64,000 nt of DNA from Pararobbsia silviterrae (GCF_003628125.1 NZ_RBZU01000005.1:1-64000); one strand, 5' to 3'. Positions 11,401 to 20,219 are shown, counted from the first letter of the stretch. The notes: generated by a model from the sequence alone, not told the origin. Translations and numbers: made by a program.

Positions 11401-11970
11401 CTGTCGGCCGGCACCGCGTTGCTGCGTATGCGCGACACGTTCCGTCGCGAGCACATTGCGAACGCTGCCCAAAGCGATCTGCAACAGCGTATCGAACAGA
11501 TTCAATCGGGGGCGGGGCCGTCGAGTGGCCGGCAACCGCCGTCGCAGGATCTCGTTGAAATCGAACTGGCCTATTTGACGGGCATCGGGGAGTACGGTAT
11601 CCATTTGATCGACGAAGCGCAGCGGATGATGTTCGTGCGATATGCGGACGTTGCGCGCGCGTCGATCGCGCGCGTGGCGATCGATATTCGAGCCGCGGAA
11701 CGTCTTCATCTCAGTGCGTATATGGTGGAGCGCGATGCCTGGCGCAGCTATCTGGAACGTCATTTCCGCGCTGAATACGAGGCCGTTTGCCAGACGTTCG
11801 ACGACCGCATACCGATGCCGCCCGACAGCAGCGAGCCGGAGATCGTGAGCGCGTTTGAGTCCGAAGCCGCCGAATGGGGCGAGCAGCGCAAGCACGCGAT
11901 CGATCGATGGAGGCTGGACACGACGAACCGCCTGATCCACGAGCACGCGCTTTTCGAGCGGAGGGACTAG
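5500..11970 (+). CDS. LRR protein with C-terminal NEL E3 ubiquitin ligase domain, probable type III effector
   Basis: The protein has 2,156 aa. The far C-terminus (about 1,830-2,150) is a NEL (novel E3 ligase) domain: the motif GVETCVDRVQLCFDSIRTT carries the family's catalytic Cys-x-Asp (Cys1942, Asp1944) and resembles the IpaH/SspH active site. Ahead of it (about 1,370-1,820) is a run of leucine-rich repeats with repeated LDLS.N.L..LP units, the substrate-recognition part. The N-terminal 1,300 residues are large and poorly conserved. They include a stretch like the DUF6543/dermonecrotic-toxin region of Pseudomonas LRR-NEL proteins (around PFHDFIQHV). There is no Sec signal peptide, as expected for type III secretion; the first 45 residues are Arg/Ser/Thr-rich. 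NEL enzymes form a thioester with host E2-bound ubiquitin and ubiquitinate host proteins. The start at 5500 has GGAGG; an ATG at 5467 would add 11 residues. No secretion apparatus or chaperone gene is near. Confidence 0.85.
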   Translation: MPGTRSLNPSASIRTHRTAPRRERETRSPDRSRGMAHIAGVGPRETDRSRYATRPDTVRPRAVPDADHFRRLAERLATPGACRTIRPECIAEILTRLPAWPADVRLALISRNPDGGVARVIEVGREAARRYGATIPIDAIERYTRAAPGPRDDPRRDALDAFLSDVLDALDTLDARHRARWFEDAAVIADAPGFDPVTWVRDAVSEYLMTHAPALAQDRTMLARAGDLESAGVDYAAHRDAFDAQCAMLAVPTISKPAGVFALLMSWLTGVRGAPHARRLARGAEGASTVDVPSMHAAAAQPPQWVARGPSYEGGMHAGTGFHARATSNAISEPISKPISKPILKPAAKPLPKQNDVRIARAAARALARASKGGPAPSAANRATWLSALFADHARHAQQARRNATDMSDTWARALARHERSYGARRGETMASAYRQMLLSRMIEFLASGSAEAPPLTLGGLSLAEAARAKQTTREVKDACVSRISRELGVSESTADWAATCLFAAHLPVCVHPGVPGDLVLGSLEWVDVQNGMALAESLDADPFDLSYAALLSYAQTVEVAQRNGTLPAHLRMEGMLERTLFALHGGWRAPQEDTGPLHEVAYAHRTNDTVWHALAVARDLRYDKVGRLLARTEALAKFEAKPPMTRRTFTQRMLRKSLPYEPTDAMIEHLMSHDVIETRNGELSLDALYGSYLDTYRARIEPVFTHVARDALDAMGMPGSGDASSSASIRLLMPHVEITKHAQWAASPGDVGFEPARTLHHRGRDDVLIVAWRTGRDEALYSINLPDLLNGTTASEALLRPFVSDERLLAQKLGEARGQLFLDEANRDVRWGDEARWGVETWSAPRPQMSAAAQIGYYFADVYRAHAREAGYEATAIQKRNAALVDFLKSLVPFHDFIQHVRAGQSSEAVGALGRDVIALIPLARAIGKGVTGLTRLARIGGATARAGSANAAGAITRGTATSASAAALRLSALKIARGVAREAVLLFDPGFELALGAGRLAVSGARWASTRLGRFALALDATIGAAVHRLPMREPNTRTASIRGRVFPVIDLEGHAIPVKAIASRTDGGVIVHAVDPHSGLPYGPRLAIDAHGRVAEAAALRKAIPLRRIDMSHRFETALPAGTRVEVWPYLRAQAGDHAVLRIDDAFYTVHLRKRSPCLRRVDDGAVLSVGRAPDAVSATRGASVDIELDGSAEAPMLRVTRSRGDAVAGEPVSLDAQSAQALERYRASPRLPAHAQPNRVGMIAVDGRRYVRIGEHDYFVVFEEGTWRVCHERARWKPGLPIAFDAATNQWAVRSSPNLPGGVNPDAPRVESAAPVNSVRADQVHAQMVGQTGDPQTMFEQWVTHHGVPDDDAKRIRLAIETGAAELDLSAIPVTSVPNFLRTTPGVKALSLRIAAVETFTATPHAFGEIERLRLFAGDAASVVIMPRRADVMNNIEAAPLARLDLVGGDRLREISLHAWKIHTLDLRDVDHVRRLICEWGALETFDLPDMRHLEILDLKDNRLTALRVKDTHAFPALDTLDLSRNALTSLPRLNAPRLDAVLLSDNRLTDVESLEHLASISTLDLRRNALQHVPVYLASRDTLKTYLLAANDFDEVDADIGAFRHLQTLDLSSNRIGVLPDAIGSCRNLQSLDVSYNRLVTLPPSIGTLPHLQMLDLAVNDLFDVPSHLTTLRQLRDLDLAANHIRVLPDRIDDLPLERLCLDDNPLDGVPAPLLRAHTRSGQPSLPDLEYLAISRTGIASLPQGIGHHTRLDVIEIDGNPRLDALPDDLTRLVNLRELQIERCGLVELPPVLAGMRPNTIARLNGNPLSNNALATIEARNTGRSDWRPASGARLTNEPAFNDADLDLEVEAWRSRARLPVSSAARRFWRQDLASKGTMDFALLLRRLAHTAAYRSGGQVMRSAMIRRVNDMLDSLEDAPELRASVVALATDGVETCVDRVQLCFDSIRTTVALHRIESEGGLSAGTALLRMRDTFRREHIANAAQSDLQQRIEQIQSGAGPSSGRQPPSQDLVEIELAYLTGIGEYGIHLIDEAQRMMFVRYADVARASIARVAIDIRAAERLHLSAYMVERDAWRSYLERHFRAEYEAVCQTFDDRIPMPPDSSEPEIVSAFESEAAEWGEQRKHAIDRWRLDTTNRLIHEHALFERRD
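6489..6536 (+). repeat. Four 12-bp tandem repeats in the effector N-terminal region
   Basis: Two exact copies of GATATCAAAGCC (6501-6512 and 6513-6524) are flanked by one degenerate copy on each side (6489-6500, 6525-6536). They encode a repeated four-residue I-S-K-P unit that continues as K-P-rich sequence, probably a flexible linker. The length is a multiple of three, so copy-number change would not shift the frame. Confidence 0.8.
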
Positions 11971-11994
11971 GTTCGAGGCGGTCTCGACGACGCT

Positions 11995-12744
11995 TCAGTC
12001 GAGCGGCCGTTGCGCAAGCCCGTGCGCATCGAGCCGCAGATAACCGCCGCGCGGCGCGCCGTGATCGAGGTCCCAGTCGGGAATCACCCAGCGTTCGATC
12101 GGCACGCGATCGATATGCATCCGATGCGTGGCCGGCAGATGCGTATGGCCGTGGATCATCGTCGTCGCGCCGCTCGACGCGAACAGCTTCGCGACGGCGT
12201 CGGGCGTCACGTCGGCGATGGCCATGCGTTCGGGCGTCCATGTCGTTTGACTGCGATCCCGCATGCGCGCGGCGAGTGCGAGTCGCCACTTGAGCGGCCA
12301 GCTCAGAAAAAAACACCGTCCCGCGGCGCTATGCGAAACCCGCCGGAATCGCTGATAACCGATATCGGCCGTGCAGAGCGCGTCGCCATGCGCGAGCACG
12401 ATGCGCCGCTCGAACGCGTCGAGCACGAACGGATCCGGAAGCAGGGTGCCGCCCGCCGCGCGCGCAAAGCGTTCGCCGAGCAGAAAGTCGCGGTTGCCTT
12501 GCATCAGATAGAGCGCGATGCCGCGCGACGACAGCGAGCGCAGCGTCGCCGCGACGTGTTGCGCGAACGGCGTGCCGAGCATGTCGTCGCCGATCCAGTA
12601 TTCGAACAGATCGCCGAGGATATAGACCGCGCCCGCATCCGATGCGGTGACCGCGATAAAGCGTTCGAACGCCGCGACGGTCTTCGGGATCGATTCGCTG
12701 AGATGGAGATCGGAGATGAACAGCAGCGGGCGCGAGGCGGGCAT
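11995..12744 (-). CDS. lpxH: UDP-2,3-diacylglucosamine diphosphatase LpxH
   Basis: This is a 249-aa metallophosphoesterase that cleaves UDP-2,3-diacylglucosamine to lipid X and UMP, step four of lipid A synthesis, at the inner membrane face. The metal-ligand motifs are in order: ISDLHL, GDLFEYWIGDD, GNRDF, HGD and HGHTHLP. The ATG at 12744 is chosen; an in-frame TTG at 12771 would add nine Pro-rich residues, and neither has a clear ribosome site. It is the last gene of the leftward TPR-ppiA-ppiB-lpxH group. It faces the effector gene with only 24 bp between the two stop codons and no recognisable terminator. Confidence 0.92.
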   Translation of the reverse strand: MPASRPLLFISDLHLSESIPKTVAAFERFIAVTASDAGAVYILGDLFEYWIGDDMLGTPFAQHVAATLRSLSSRGIALYLMQGNRDFLLGERFARAAGGTLLPDPFVLDAFERRIVLAHGDALCTADIGYQRFRRVSHSAAGRCFFLSWPLKWRLALAARMRDRSQTTWTPERMAIADVTPDAVAKLFASSGATTMIHGHTHLPATHRMHIDRVPIERWVIPDWDLDHGAPRGGYLRLDAHGLAQRPLD

Positions 12745-12838
12745 GGTGGGCGGCGTCGGGGGGCGCGGCAAGGGCGACGACGTGCGACGACGTGCGGCGC
12801 CGGCGCGCGCCGGTGCAGCACGTGTCGCGGCCGTGGTC

Positions 12839-13333
12839 TTATTCGACGACGACGGCCTTCTCGATCACGACGTCTTCGACGGGCACGTCCTGATGGAAGC
12901 CCTTGTTGCCGGTCTTGACCTTCTTGATCGCGTCGACGACGTCGAGGCCTTCGACGATCTTGCCGAACACGCAGTAGCCCCAGCCTTGCGGCGTCGGCGA
13001 GCTGAAGTTCAGGAAATCGTTGTCCTTCACGTTGATGAAGAACTGGGCCGTGGCCGAGTGCGGATCGTTCGTGCGCGCCATCGCGAGCGTGCCGCGTTCG
13101 TTCTTGAGGCCGTTGTCGGCTTCGTTCGCGACGGGCGCTTCCGTCGGCTTCTGATCCATGCCTTGTGCGAAGCCGCCGCCTTGAATCATGAAGCCGTCGA
13201 TGACGCGGTGGAACACCGTGCCGTCATAGTGGCCGGACTTGACGTAGTTCAGAAAATTTTCGACCGTCTTCGGCGCCTTCTCGGCGTTGAGTTCGATCTT
13301 GATGACGCCGTGGTTTGTATGAAGTTCGACCAT
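12839..13333 (-). CDS. ppiB: Cytoplasmic peptidyl-prolyl isomerase B (cyclophilin)
   Basis: This is a 164-aa cyclophilin without signal peptide, so cytoplasmic; it catalyses cis-trans isomerisation of Xaa-Pro bonds. Family motifs are intact: [30 protein letters not shown] (catalytic Arg in FHRV) and [13 protein letters not shown]. The start has a good AAGGAA Shine-Dalgarno six bases upstream. It lies 86 bp downstream of ppiA, its periplasmic paralogue, with the same orientation. Confidence 0.93.
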   Translation of the reverse strand: MVELHTNHGVIKIELNAEKAPKTVENFLNYVKSGHYDGTVFHRVIDGFMIQGGGFAQGMDQKPTEAPVANEADNGLKNERGTLAMARTNDPHSATAQFFINVKDNDFLNFSSPTPQGWGYCVFGKIVEGLDVVDAIKKVKTGNKGFHQDVPVEDVVIEKAVVVE

Positions 13334-13419
13334 GAGAAATTCCTTTTAAGGTGTCTGGGTGGGAGAGAGCGGCACGTCGCGCAAGACTGCCGACGCATGA
13401 CGCGTGCCGCGACCTTGCA

Positions 13420-13995
13420 TCAGTGGCCGACCACCGTCGCCGACTCGATGACGACAGGCACGCGAGGCACGTCCTGCATCATGTTTTCGGTGTGCGTGGG
13501 TACGATCTCGATCTTCTTCACGACATCCATGCCGCTCACGACCTTGCCGAACACCGCATAGCCGTAGCCGTCGGGTTGCGGGAAGTCGAGGCTCGCATTA
13601 TCGACGACGTTGATGAAAAATTGCGACGTTGCCGAGTTCGGGTCGTTCGTGCGCGCCATCGCGATCGTGCCCGTCAGGTTCTTGAGCCCGTTGCGGCTTT
13701 CGATTGCGATCGGCGCATGCGTCGGCTTTTCCTTGAGATCGGTGGTGAAGCCGCCGCCCTGGACCATGAAGCCCGGGATCACGCGATGAAACACGGTGCC
13801 GTTGTAGTGGCCTTCCTTGACGTACGTGAGGAAGTTGTCGACGGTCTTCGGCGCTCTTGCAGGATCGAGTTCGACGGTGAAGTCGCCGAGCGATGTCTTG
13901 AACAGCACGTCCGGATTCGCCTGAGCCGCCACGGACGACAGGGCGAACGACACGGCGACGGCGCACGACGCGAGGGCCGGGAAAAAGCGCTTCAT
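13420..13995 (-). CDS. ppiA: Periplasmic peptidyl-prolyl isomerase A (cyclophilin)
   Basis: This is a 191-aa cyclophilin with an N-terminal Sec signal peptide: [18 protein letters not shown], then a likely cut after AQA at about residue 26. The mature part keeps the catalytic [14 protein letters not shown] and FFINVVDN motifs and is clearly paralogous to the ppiB product downstream, so the two serve periplasm and cytoplasm. AAGGAA precedes the ATG by five bases. It lies 54 bp after the TPR gene in the same leftward group. Confidence 0.93.
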   Translation of the reverse strand: MKRFFPALASCAVAVSFALSSVAAQANPDVLFKTSLGDFTVELDPARAPKTVDNFLTYVKEGHYNGTVFHRVIPGFMVQGGGFTTDLKEKPTHAPIAIESRNGLKNLTGTIAMARTNDPNSATSQFFINVVDNASLDFPQPDGYGYAVFGKVVSGMDVVKKIEIVPTHTENMMQDVPRVPVVIESATVVGH

Positions 13996-14049
13996 GAAGG
14001 TTCCTTGCTAAGCGGACTCGGGGTAAGCGGACTCAGGATAAGCGACGCA

Positions 14050-14943
14050 TCAATTGCGCGACGGCGAAACGGGCATGCCGCCCGTGCTGGGCTCCGACGG
14101 CAGGATTTCCGGCGCCGGCAGGCCCGGCAGCGCGGGCTCGGTCGTGGCCTCGGACGCAGGCGCGGACGCGGATGCGGATGCGGGCGTGGCCGGCGCGGCG
14201 GCCGTCGCGCTCGCGGGCGAGAGGATCGCGCCGATCTTCGTCGCGCGGCTACGCGAATCGGCATCGCGCTTGTTGAGCGTCGACGCGTGCGTATAGGCGT
14301 CTTGCGCGAGCTTCAGATAGAGGCTGCCGAGGTTCTGGTAGCCGAGCGCGAAGCCGGGGTTCGCGGTGATCGCGGTTTCAAGCGTCGCGCGCGCGCTGTC
14401 GTACTGGCCGTGCTTCGCATAGAGCGCGGCGAGATTGTTATAAGGCTCGGGAAGTTCGGGGTATTGCTGCGTGAGCGCCTGAAACGCGGTGATCGCATCG
14501 TCGTCGCGGCCCATGCGCGCGAGCACCGTCGCGCGTTTGAATTTCGCCTGCGCATCGAGCGGGTGCGTCTTCAGATGCTCGTCGAGCTGGCTGAGCGCCT
14601 GCGACCAATTGTGGTTCGCGATCGAGGCATCGATCTCGGGCGTGCCGTCGAGCACCGGGTTCTTGACGGGCGGCGCGCGGCCGGCTTGGGCCTGCGCGTC
14701 GATCACGGGCGCGACAGGCGCCGGCAGCGGAAGCGTGCCCGACGCCGCGAGCAGCAGCCAGAGCGCGCCGCCCGCGCCCATCAGGCGCGCGGCGGCCGAC
14801 GCCGCATCCATGCGACGCGACGCATGCGCGCCGATCGACGGCATGCGCGTGTGAACCGTTGTCGCGGCTTGGGTTGTCTCGGGACGGACGCCCGACCGAC
14901 GATGCCGCATAGGGACAGCGGATGCGCCGCGCATGATCTTCAT
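14050..14943 (-). CDS. TPR-repeat protein, secreted or membrane-anchored
   Basis: This protein is about 297 aa if started at the ATG at 14943. A hydrophobic segment ([18 protein letters not shown], about residues 58-75) could be an uncleaved anchor or part of a signal peptide; starts at later ATGs (for example [12 protein letters not shown]) would make it a normal signal peptide. The middle carries three to four tetratricopeptide repeats ([38 protein letters not shown]). The last 60 residues are Ala/Ser/Pro-rich. Presumably it is a periplasmic protein-interaction scaffold; the partner is unknown. It leads the operon with ppiA, ppiB and lpxH and is divergent from cysS. Confidence 0.75.
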   Translation of the reverse strand: MKIMRGASAVPMRHRRSGVRPETTQAATTVHTRMPSIGAHASRRMDAASAAARLMGAGGALWLLLAASGTLPLPAPVAPVIDAQAQAGRAPPVKNPVLDGTPEIDASIANHNWSQALSQLDEHLKTHPLDAQAKFKRATVLARMGRDDDAITAFQALTQQYPELPEPYNNLAALYAKHGQYDSARATLETAITANPGFALGYQNLGSLYLKLAQDAYTHASTLNKRDADSRSRATKIGAILSPASATAAAPATPASASASAPASEATTEPALPGLPAPEILPSEPSTGGMPVSPSRN

Positions 14944-14967
14944 AGGCCAAATCGTGAATGGTATACT
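14939..14967 (+). promoter_or_regulatory. Probable cysS promoter
   Basis: TTCATA (14939-14944), a 17-bp spacer and TATACT (14962-14967) form a reasonable sigma70 promoter pointing towards cysS. The -35 element overlaps the proposed start codon of the divergent TPR gene, so the two transcription units are tightly back to back. The predicted cysS leader is about 135 nt. Confidence 0.5.
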
Positions 14968-15109
14968 CGCCGGCATTCTAACAAAATGTCCGCGCGTTCC
15001 CCGAACGATCGGACAGCCGCCGCGAGGGCGACGCCACATCGCCTCCGGCCGTGTCCCCCAACCCGTTGTCGCCGGCATTGCGCTGACTTTCCGGGCCTCG
15101 TACCGTTCT

Positions 15110-16510
15110 ATGGATTCACTCCGAATTTACAACACGCTCTCGCGTGAAAAAGAGACGTTTGTGCCGCTCACGCCGGGCGAGGTGCGCATGTACGTGTGCG
15201 GGATGACCGTGTACGACTACTGCCACATCGGTCATGCGCGCGTGATGGTCGCGTTCGATCTCGTGCAGCGCTGGCTGCGCGCGCTCGGGTACCGTGTGAC
15301 CTATGTGCGCAACATCACCGACATCGACGACAAGATCATTCGTCGCGCGGTCGAGAACGGCGAGACGATTGGCGCGCTCACGGATCGATTCATTCGCGCG
15401 ATGCACGAGGATGCCGATGCGCTGGGTGTCGCGCGGCCCGATCACGAACCGCGCGCGACACGCTATATCCCGCAGATGCTGTCGATGATCGACCGGCTCG
15501 AACACAACGGGTATGCGTACCAGGGCACGGACGGCGACGTCAATTTCGCGGTCCGAAAGTTTGCGAACTACGGTCAACTGTCGGGCAAGTCGCTCGAGGA
15601 TCTCCGCGCGGGCGAACGCGTGACGACCAACGAAGCGAAAGCCGATCCGCTCGACTTCGTCCTTTGGAAACAAGCCAAGGCGGACGAGCCGCCCGAGTCG
15701 AAGTGGGATTCGCGCTGGGGGCATGGGCGGCCCGGTTGGCACATCGAATGCTCGGCGATGGCGTGCGAGTTGCTCGGCGAACGTTTCGACATTCATGGAG
15801 GCGGGCAGGACCTGCAGTTCCCGCACCATGAGAATGAAATTGCGCAAAGCGAAGGCGCGAGCGGCGCGCATTTCGTCAACTACTGGATGCACAACGGATA
15901 CATCCAGATCGACAACGAGAAGATGTCGAAATCGCTGGGCAACTTCTTCACGATTCGTGAAGTGCTCGAACGATTCGATGCCGAAGTGCTGCGCTTTTTT
16001 ATCCTGCGCGCGCACTATCGGAGCCCGTTGAACTACAGTGATGTTCATCTCGACGACGCGCGCGCGGGACTCACGCGGCTCTATACGGCGCTCAAGGATG
16101 TCGAGCCCGACACGGGCGCGCTCGACTGGAACGAGGCGTTCGCGGCGCGCTTCCGCGCGGCGATGAACGACGACTTCAACACGGTCGTCGCGGTGTCGGC
16201 GTTGTTCGAGCTGGCGAGCGAAGTGAACCGCACGCGCGAGCCTGCGCTGGCGCGGCAGTTGCGCGGGCTCGGCAATCTGCTGGGCTTGCTCGAGCGCGAT
16301 CCGCGCGCGTTTCTCCAGTCGGCGGCAGGTGCGCAAGGAGCGGGCGAGGGACTCGACGCGCAGGCGATCGAGGCGTCGATCGAGGCGCGTGCCGCAGCCA
16401 AGCGTGCAAAGAACTATGCCGAGGCCGATCGGATTCGTGGCGCGTTGCTGGCCGCGGGTGTTGTACTCGAAGATAAACCTGGCGGCGCGACCGAATGGCG
16501 CCGCGCATGA
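15110..16510 (+). CDS. cysS: Cysteinyl-tRNA synthetase
   Basis: This is a 466-aa class I aminoacyl-tRNA synthetase that charges tRNA-Cys. The HIGH motif is HIGH at residues 39-42 (CHIGHAR), and the KMSKS motif is at 271-275. Zinc ligands typical of CysRS are visible ([23 protein letters not shown]). The ATG at 15110 gives the usual N-terminus [15 protein letters not shown]. Its stop codon overlaps, in ATGA fashion, one possible start of the next gene, so cysS and the DNA glycosylase gene are translationally close. Confidence 0.95.
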   Translation: MDSLRIYNTLSREKETFVPLTPGEVRMYVCGMTVYDYCHIGHARVMVAFDLVQRWLRALGYRVTYVRNITDIDDKIIRRAVENGETIGALTDRFIRAMHEDADALGVARPDHEPRATRYIPQMLSMIDRLEHNGYAYQGTDGDVNFAVRKFANYGQLSGKSLEDLRAGERVTTNEAKADPLDFVLWKQAKADEPPESKWDSRWGHGRPGWHIECSAMACELLGERFDIHGGGQDLQFPHHENEIAQSEGASGAHFVNYWMHNGYIQIDNEKMSKSLGNFFTIREVLERFDAEVLRFFILRAHYRSPLNYSDVHLDDARAGLTRLYTALKDVEPDTGALDWNEAFAARFRAAMNDDFNTVVAVSALFELASEVNRTREPALARQLRGLGNLLGLLERDPRAFLQSAAGAQGAGEGLDAQAIEASIEARAAAKRAKNYAEADRIRGALLAAGVVLEDKPGGATEWRRA

Positions 16511-16533
16511 CCGGGCGACAACCGGGAGGCGAG

Positions 16534-17310
16534 ATGGCAACGGCGAGCAAGACCGTCGGTGCAGGGACGGTCGGCGCGGGCACGGATGCGGTCGCGCGCA
16601 CGGCCGCGCGCAAGAGCCCCGCGAAGGCGGATTCGACTCGCGCGTCCAATGGCGCGGCAGGGCATGCGAGGCCGGCGAGTCTCGTCGAGCCGGCGTTGAC
16701 GCGTCCCGACTACTGGGATCGCGCCTGCGCGGACCTCGTGCGGCGCGACCGGATTCTCAAGAAGCTGATTCCGCAGTTCGGGCCCGTGCATCTGGCGGCG
16801 CGTCACGATCCGTTCGTGACGCTCGCGCGCTCGGTCGTCGGTCAGCAGGTATCGGTCAAGGCCGCGCAGGCGGCGTGGGAGCGCGTCAAGCTCGCGTGTC
16901 CGTCGCTCGCGCCCGCGAAACTCACGAAGCTCGGGCAGGACAAGCTCATCGGATGCGGACTCTCGAAGCGCAAGGCCGATTACATCCTCGATCTGGCCGC
17001 GCACTTCGTGTCGGGGGCCTTGCACGTCGACACCTGGGCGACGATGGACGATGAAGCGGTCGTCGCGGAGCTCACGCAGATTCGCGGCATCGGCCGATGG
17101 ACGGCCGAGATGTTCCTGATCTTCAACCTGATGCGGCCCGATGTTCTGCCGCTCGACGATCCGGGCCTGATTCAGGCGATCAGCGTCAATTACTTCAGCG
17201 GTGAACCCGTCACGCGCAGCGAGGCGCGCGAGGTCGCGGCGAACTGGGAACCGTGGCGCACGGTGGCGACCTGGTATATGTGGCGCAGTCTCGACGATCT
17301 CGCGGTATGA
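16534..17310 (+). CDS. DNA-3-methyladenine glycosylase II family protein
   Basis: This is a 258-aa HhH-GPD base-excision glycosylase of the AlkA class, which removes alkylated purines from DNA. Helix-hairpin-helix motif LTQIRGIGRWTAEMFL is followed by LPLDDPGL, where Asp208/Asp209 includes the catalytic aspartate position. The N-terminal 60 residues are Ala/Lys/Thr-rich and variable. The start at 16534 is chosen for the GGGAGG four bases upstream and the MATASK N-terminus; upstream in-frame ATGs at 16495 and 16507 overlap the cysS end. It shares only the fold core with E. coli AlkA and lacks its N-terminal domain, so substrate range is inferred. Confidence 0.88.
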   Translation: MATASKTVGAGTVGAGTDAVARTAARKSPAKADSTRASNGAAGHARPASLVEPALTRPDYWDRACADLVRRDRILKKLIPQFGPVHLAARHDPFVTLARSVVGQQVSVKAAQAAWERVKLACPSLAPAKLTKLGQDKLIGCGLSKRKADYILDLAAHFVSGALHVDTWATMDDEAVVAELTQIRGIGRWTAEMFLIFNLMRPDVLPLDDPGLIQAISVNYFSGEPVTRSEAREVAANWEPWRTVATWYMWRSLDDLAV

Positions 17311-17365
17311 GTCTGCGTCCGAGGCGCGGCCCGGGCCGGTCGGATTGACCGCATGCGGCCGTTTT

Positions 17366-17394
17366 TTCGCAAGGCGCGCCGACTGATTTAGAAT
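17366..17394 (+). promoter_or_regulatory. Probable accA promoter
   Basis: TTCGCA (17366-17371), a 17-bp gap and TAGAAT (17389-17394) match sigma70 elements at 4/6 and 5/6 positions. The site lies 32 bp ahead of the accA start codon and follows the end of the glycosylase gene, so accA probably has its own promoter. Confidence 0.45.
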
Positions 17395-17426
17395 ACGCGC
17401 TTCCGGCAAGACCGAAGGATTGAACA

Positions 17427-18398
17427 ATGAAGACCACTTTTCTGGATTTCGAGCAGCCGATCGCTGAGCTCGAGGCGAAGATCGACGAACTGCGGTTTGT
17501 GCAGGACGATTCGGCTGTCGATATTTCGGAAGAGATCGACCGTCTGTCGAAGAAGAGTCAGCAACTGACGAAGGATCTATACGCGAATCTGTCGCCCTGG
17601 CAGGTGTCGCAGATCGCGCGTCATCCGCAACGTCCGTATACGTTCGACTACGTGAACGAGATGTTCACGGACTTCCACGAGCTGCACGGCGACCGCAACT
17701 TCGCCGACGATCAATCGATCATCGGCGGACTCGCGCGATTCAACGGTCAGGCCTGCATGGTCATCGGTCAGCAGAAGGGGCGCGATACGAAGGAGCGCGC
17801 GATGCGCAACTTCGGGATGCCCAAGCCCGAAGGCTATCGCAAGGCCGAGCGCTTCATGCGCCTGGCCGAGAAATTCGGCTTGCCGCTGTTCACGTTCATC
17901 GATACGCCGGGCGCGTATCCGGGCATCGACGCGGAAGAGCGCGGCCAGTCCGAAGCGATCGGTCATAACCTTTACGTGATGGCCGAACTCAAGGTGCCGA
18001 TCATCGCGACGATCATCGGCGAAGGCGGTTCGGGCGGGGCGCTCGCGGTCGCGGTCGCCGATTCGGTGCTGATGCTCCAGTTCGCGACGTACTCGGTGAT
18101 TTCGCCCGAAGGGTGCGCGTCGATTCTCTGGAAGAGCGCGACGAAGGCGCCCGAGGCCGCCGAGGCCCTGGGCCTGACTGCGCATCGTCTCAAGGCGCTG
18201 GGCCTGATCGACAAGATCGTCAACGAGCCGCTCGGCGGCGCGCATCGCGATATGAAGGGCATGGCGGCGATGCTGCGCCGCGCGCTCGCGGACTCGGTGC
18301 GCCAGTTCCAGGGCATGAGCACGAAGGAACTGCGCGAGCGCCGGCTCGAGCGGCTCATGAGCTATGGCAAGTTCAAGGAAAGCCACCCGGGGCAATAA
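17427..18398 (+). CDS. accA: Acetyl-CoA carboxylase carboxyltransferase subunit alpha
   Basis: This is a 323-aa alpha subunit of the carboxyltransferase that transfers CO2 from biotin to acetyl-CoA to make malonyl-CoA, the first step of fatty-acid synthesis. The crotonase-type core is intact, including [20 protein letters not shown] and [11 protein letters not shown] (oxyanion-hole region). Length and the N-terminal coiled region ([18 protein letters not shown]) fit the family. AAGGA lies seven bases before the ATG. The 3' end overlaps the proposed tilS start by 35 bp. Confidence 0.95.
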   Translation: MKTTFLDFEQPIAELEAKIDELRFVQDDSAVDISEEIDRLSKKSQQLTKDLYANLSPWQVSQIARHPQRPYTFDYVNEMFTDFHELHGDRNFADDQSIIGGLARFNGQACMVIGQQKGRDTKERAMRNFGMPKPEGYRKAERFMRLAEKFGLPLFTFIDTPGAYPGIDAEERGQSEAIGHNLYVMAELKVPIIATIIGEGGSGGALAVAVADSVLMLQFATYSVISPEGCASILWKSATKAPEAAEALGLTAHRLKALGLIDKIVNEPLGGAHRDMKGMAAMLRRALADSVRQFQGMSTKELRERRLERLMSYGKFKESHPGQ

Positions 18399-20097
18399 GC
18401 CCGGGGCCGGTCGTTCCGGCCTTCGATCGACGCCTTCTCGCCGCGCGGCGCACGGGGAAGCGGGATCGGAGCCGGCGTCCGATGCAGAGGCACGCGCCGA
18501 GGCCGATGTCGATGCCGTTCTGACCGCCGTTCGCGCGGTCTTCGATTCCCAATCCCTGTGGTGGACTTCGCGCGCGACGCACGCCGATTCGCGTCGAGTC
18601 GCGATTGCATTGAGCGGCGGACTCGATTCGACGGTGCTGCTCGATGCGGTCGTGCGCGTGGCCGGTCCGTCGCGATGCGTCGCTTTGCACGTGCATCACG
18701 GCTTGAGCGCGAACGCGGATGCCTGGCTCGATCATGCGCGCGCATGCGCGACGCGGCTCGGCGTGACGTTCGATGCGCGTCGCGTCGATCTGTCCGCTTA
18801 TCGCGGCACGGGTATCGAAGCGGCCGCGCGCGATGCGCGGTATCGCGCGTTGTTCGAGCTCGGCGAGCGGCACCGTGCCGATACGTTGATGCTCGCGCAT
18901 CATGCCGACGATCAGGCCGAGACGTTCCTGCTTCAGGCCTTGCGCGGCGCGGGGCTGCGCGGCCTCGCATCGATGCCCGCGGTCGCCGAATTCCGGATGG
19001 CGCGCGCCGATGCCGTCGCGCATCGATGCTCGATCGTGCGTCCCTTGCTCGATCTGCCGCGCGCCGCGCTGCATGCGTATGCGCTGCGCCGCGGCCTGTC
19101 ATGGATCGACGACGAGTCGAACGACGATCCGCGCTACGCGCGCAATGCCTTGCGGCATGCCGTGCTGGTCCCGCTCTCGGCGCACTTTGCTTCGTATCGC
19201 GAGGGCCTCGCGCGCAGCGCGCGTCATGCGGCCGACGCGCAAGCGTTGCTCGACGAAGTGGCGGATGCCGATCTGCAATCGTTGAAGGTACAGATGGACG
19301 GGCGCACTGAAATGGGTGGCGACTCGACGTCCCGCGCATCGATCTCGGGTACGTCGCTGTCGGATGCGTCGAAGTCCGGCGAAGGGTCGACGCCGCTTTC
19401 GCTGTCGGCGTGGCGCGAGCTCGATGCGCGCAGCGCGCGCCGCGCGGCCAACGTGCTGCGCTATTGGATTCGAGCGAACGGGCTACGCGCGATGAGCGTC
19501 GCGCGCTTCGATGATCTGCTCGCGAAGCTGCGGACCGCGGTCGTCGATCGCACCTTGTCGATCGTGCATGAAGGCGCGACCTTGCGTCAGTATCGCGACG
19601 TGCTCGATTGGAGCGCGGCAAGGACCGAGGCCATGACCGAGCCGGCGTCGCGCGCCGAGAGTCTCGGCTGGGCAGGCCATGCGGTCTGGCGGCTGCCCGC
19701 GTGGCGCGGCACGCTGGTGTTCGTGCCGACGCACTCCGACGACCCTGATCGCCTGAGCGTCGCGCAGTTGCGCCGGCATGTGTTGCATGCGGTCGCGCGG
19801 CGCGGCGGCGAACGCATGCGCATCGCGGCGGGGCGACCGTCGCGCAGTCTCAAGCATCTGTTTCAGGAGGCCGCATGGCCCGCATGGCGGCGTGACGTGC
19901 CGCTGATCTTTCTGGGCGATCGCTTGCTCTACGTGCCGGGGATCGGTCTGAATCGCGATCCCGATCTTGATCCGGATGTCGATCCCGATGCGTCGGCCGA
20001 GCCGGATCGGCCGAGCGACTTCGCGGCGTTCGATCGCGATGCGTTCGACGCGGACTGGTGCCGACTCGAGTGGCGCGGTGACCTGCTCATCGCGTGA
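18364..20097 (+). CDS. tilS: tRNA(Ile)-lysidine synthase TilS
   Basis: This is a PP-loop ATPase that converts C34 of tRNA-Ile(CAU) to lysidine so that AUA is read as isoleucine. The ATP-binding SGGLDS motif is at residues 84-89, followed by HVHHGLS and [24 protein letters not shown]. The C-terminal substrate-binding domain is present ([20 protein letters not shown]). At 577 aa it is longer than E. coli TilS (432 aa) because of about 75 basic N-terminal residues and a Ser/Thr/Gly-rich insertion near residues 315-345. The only ATG in frame before the PP-loop is at 18364, inside accA; the true start could be a later non-ATG codon. Confidence 0.88.
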   Translation: MASSRKATRGNKPGAGRSGLRSTPSRRAAHGEAGSEPASDAEARAEADVDAVLTAVRAVFDSQSLWWTSRATHADSRRVAIALSGGLDSTVLLDAVVRVAGPSRCVALHVHHGLSANADAWLDHARACATRLGVTFDARRVDLSAYRGTGIEAAARDARYRALFELGERHRADTLMLAHHADDQAETFLLQALRGAGLRGLASMPAVAEFRMARADAVAHRCSIVRPLLDLPRAALHAYALRRGLSWIDDESNDDPRYARNALRHAVLVPLSAHFASYREGLARSARHAADAQALLDEVADADLQSLKVQMDGRTEMGGDSTSRASISGTSLSDASKSGEGSTPLSLSAWRELDARSARRAANVLRYWIRANGLRAMSVARFDDLLAKLRTAVVDRTLSIVHEGATLRQYRDVLDWSAARTEAMTEPASRAESLGWAGHAVWRLPAWRGTLVFVPTHSDDPDRLSVAQLRRHVLHAVARRGGERMRIAAGRPSRSLKHLFQEAAWPAWRRDVPLIFLGDRLLYVPGIGLNRDPDLDPDVDPDASAEPDRPSDFAAFDRDAFDADWCRLEWRGDLLIA

Positions 20098-20146
20098 TCG
20101 ATCTCGCGCGGTGTCGTCTCATTGCGATTTGATCCGCGCTAACCCC

Positions 20147-20173
20147 TTGTTTTTTCGGCCTGCATCGTATATT
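20147..20173 (+). promoter_or_regulatory. Possible lysC promoter
   Basis: TTGTTT (20147-20152) and TATATT (20168-20173) lie 15 bp apart, slightly shorter than optimal, in a conspicuously AT-rich patch 45 bp ahead of lysC. No lysine riboswitch structure was recognised in the short leader. Confidence 0.35.
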
Positions 20174-20219
20174 TTCGATAGCTTGCCCAAAAGCTCTGAA
20201 CCACGCTGTTTCGAATAAT

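Noticed and set aside
20098-20219. Lysine riboswitch ahead of lysC
   Set aside because: The leader after the possible promoter is under 50 nt, too short for the lysine aptamer.
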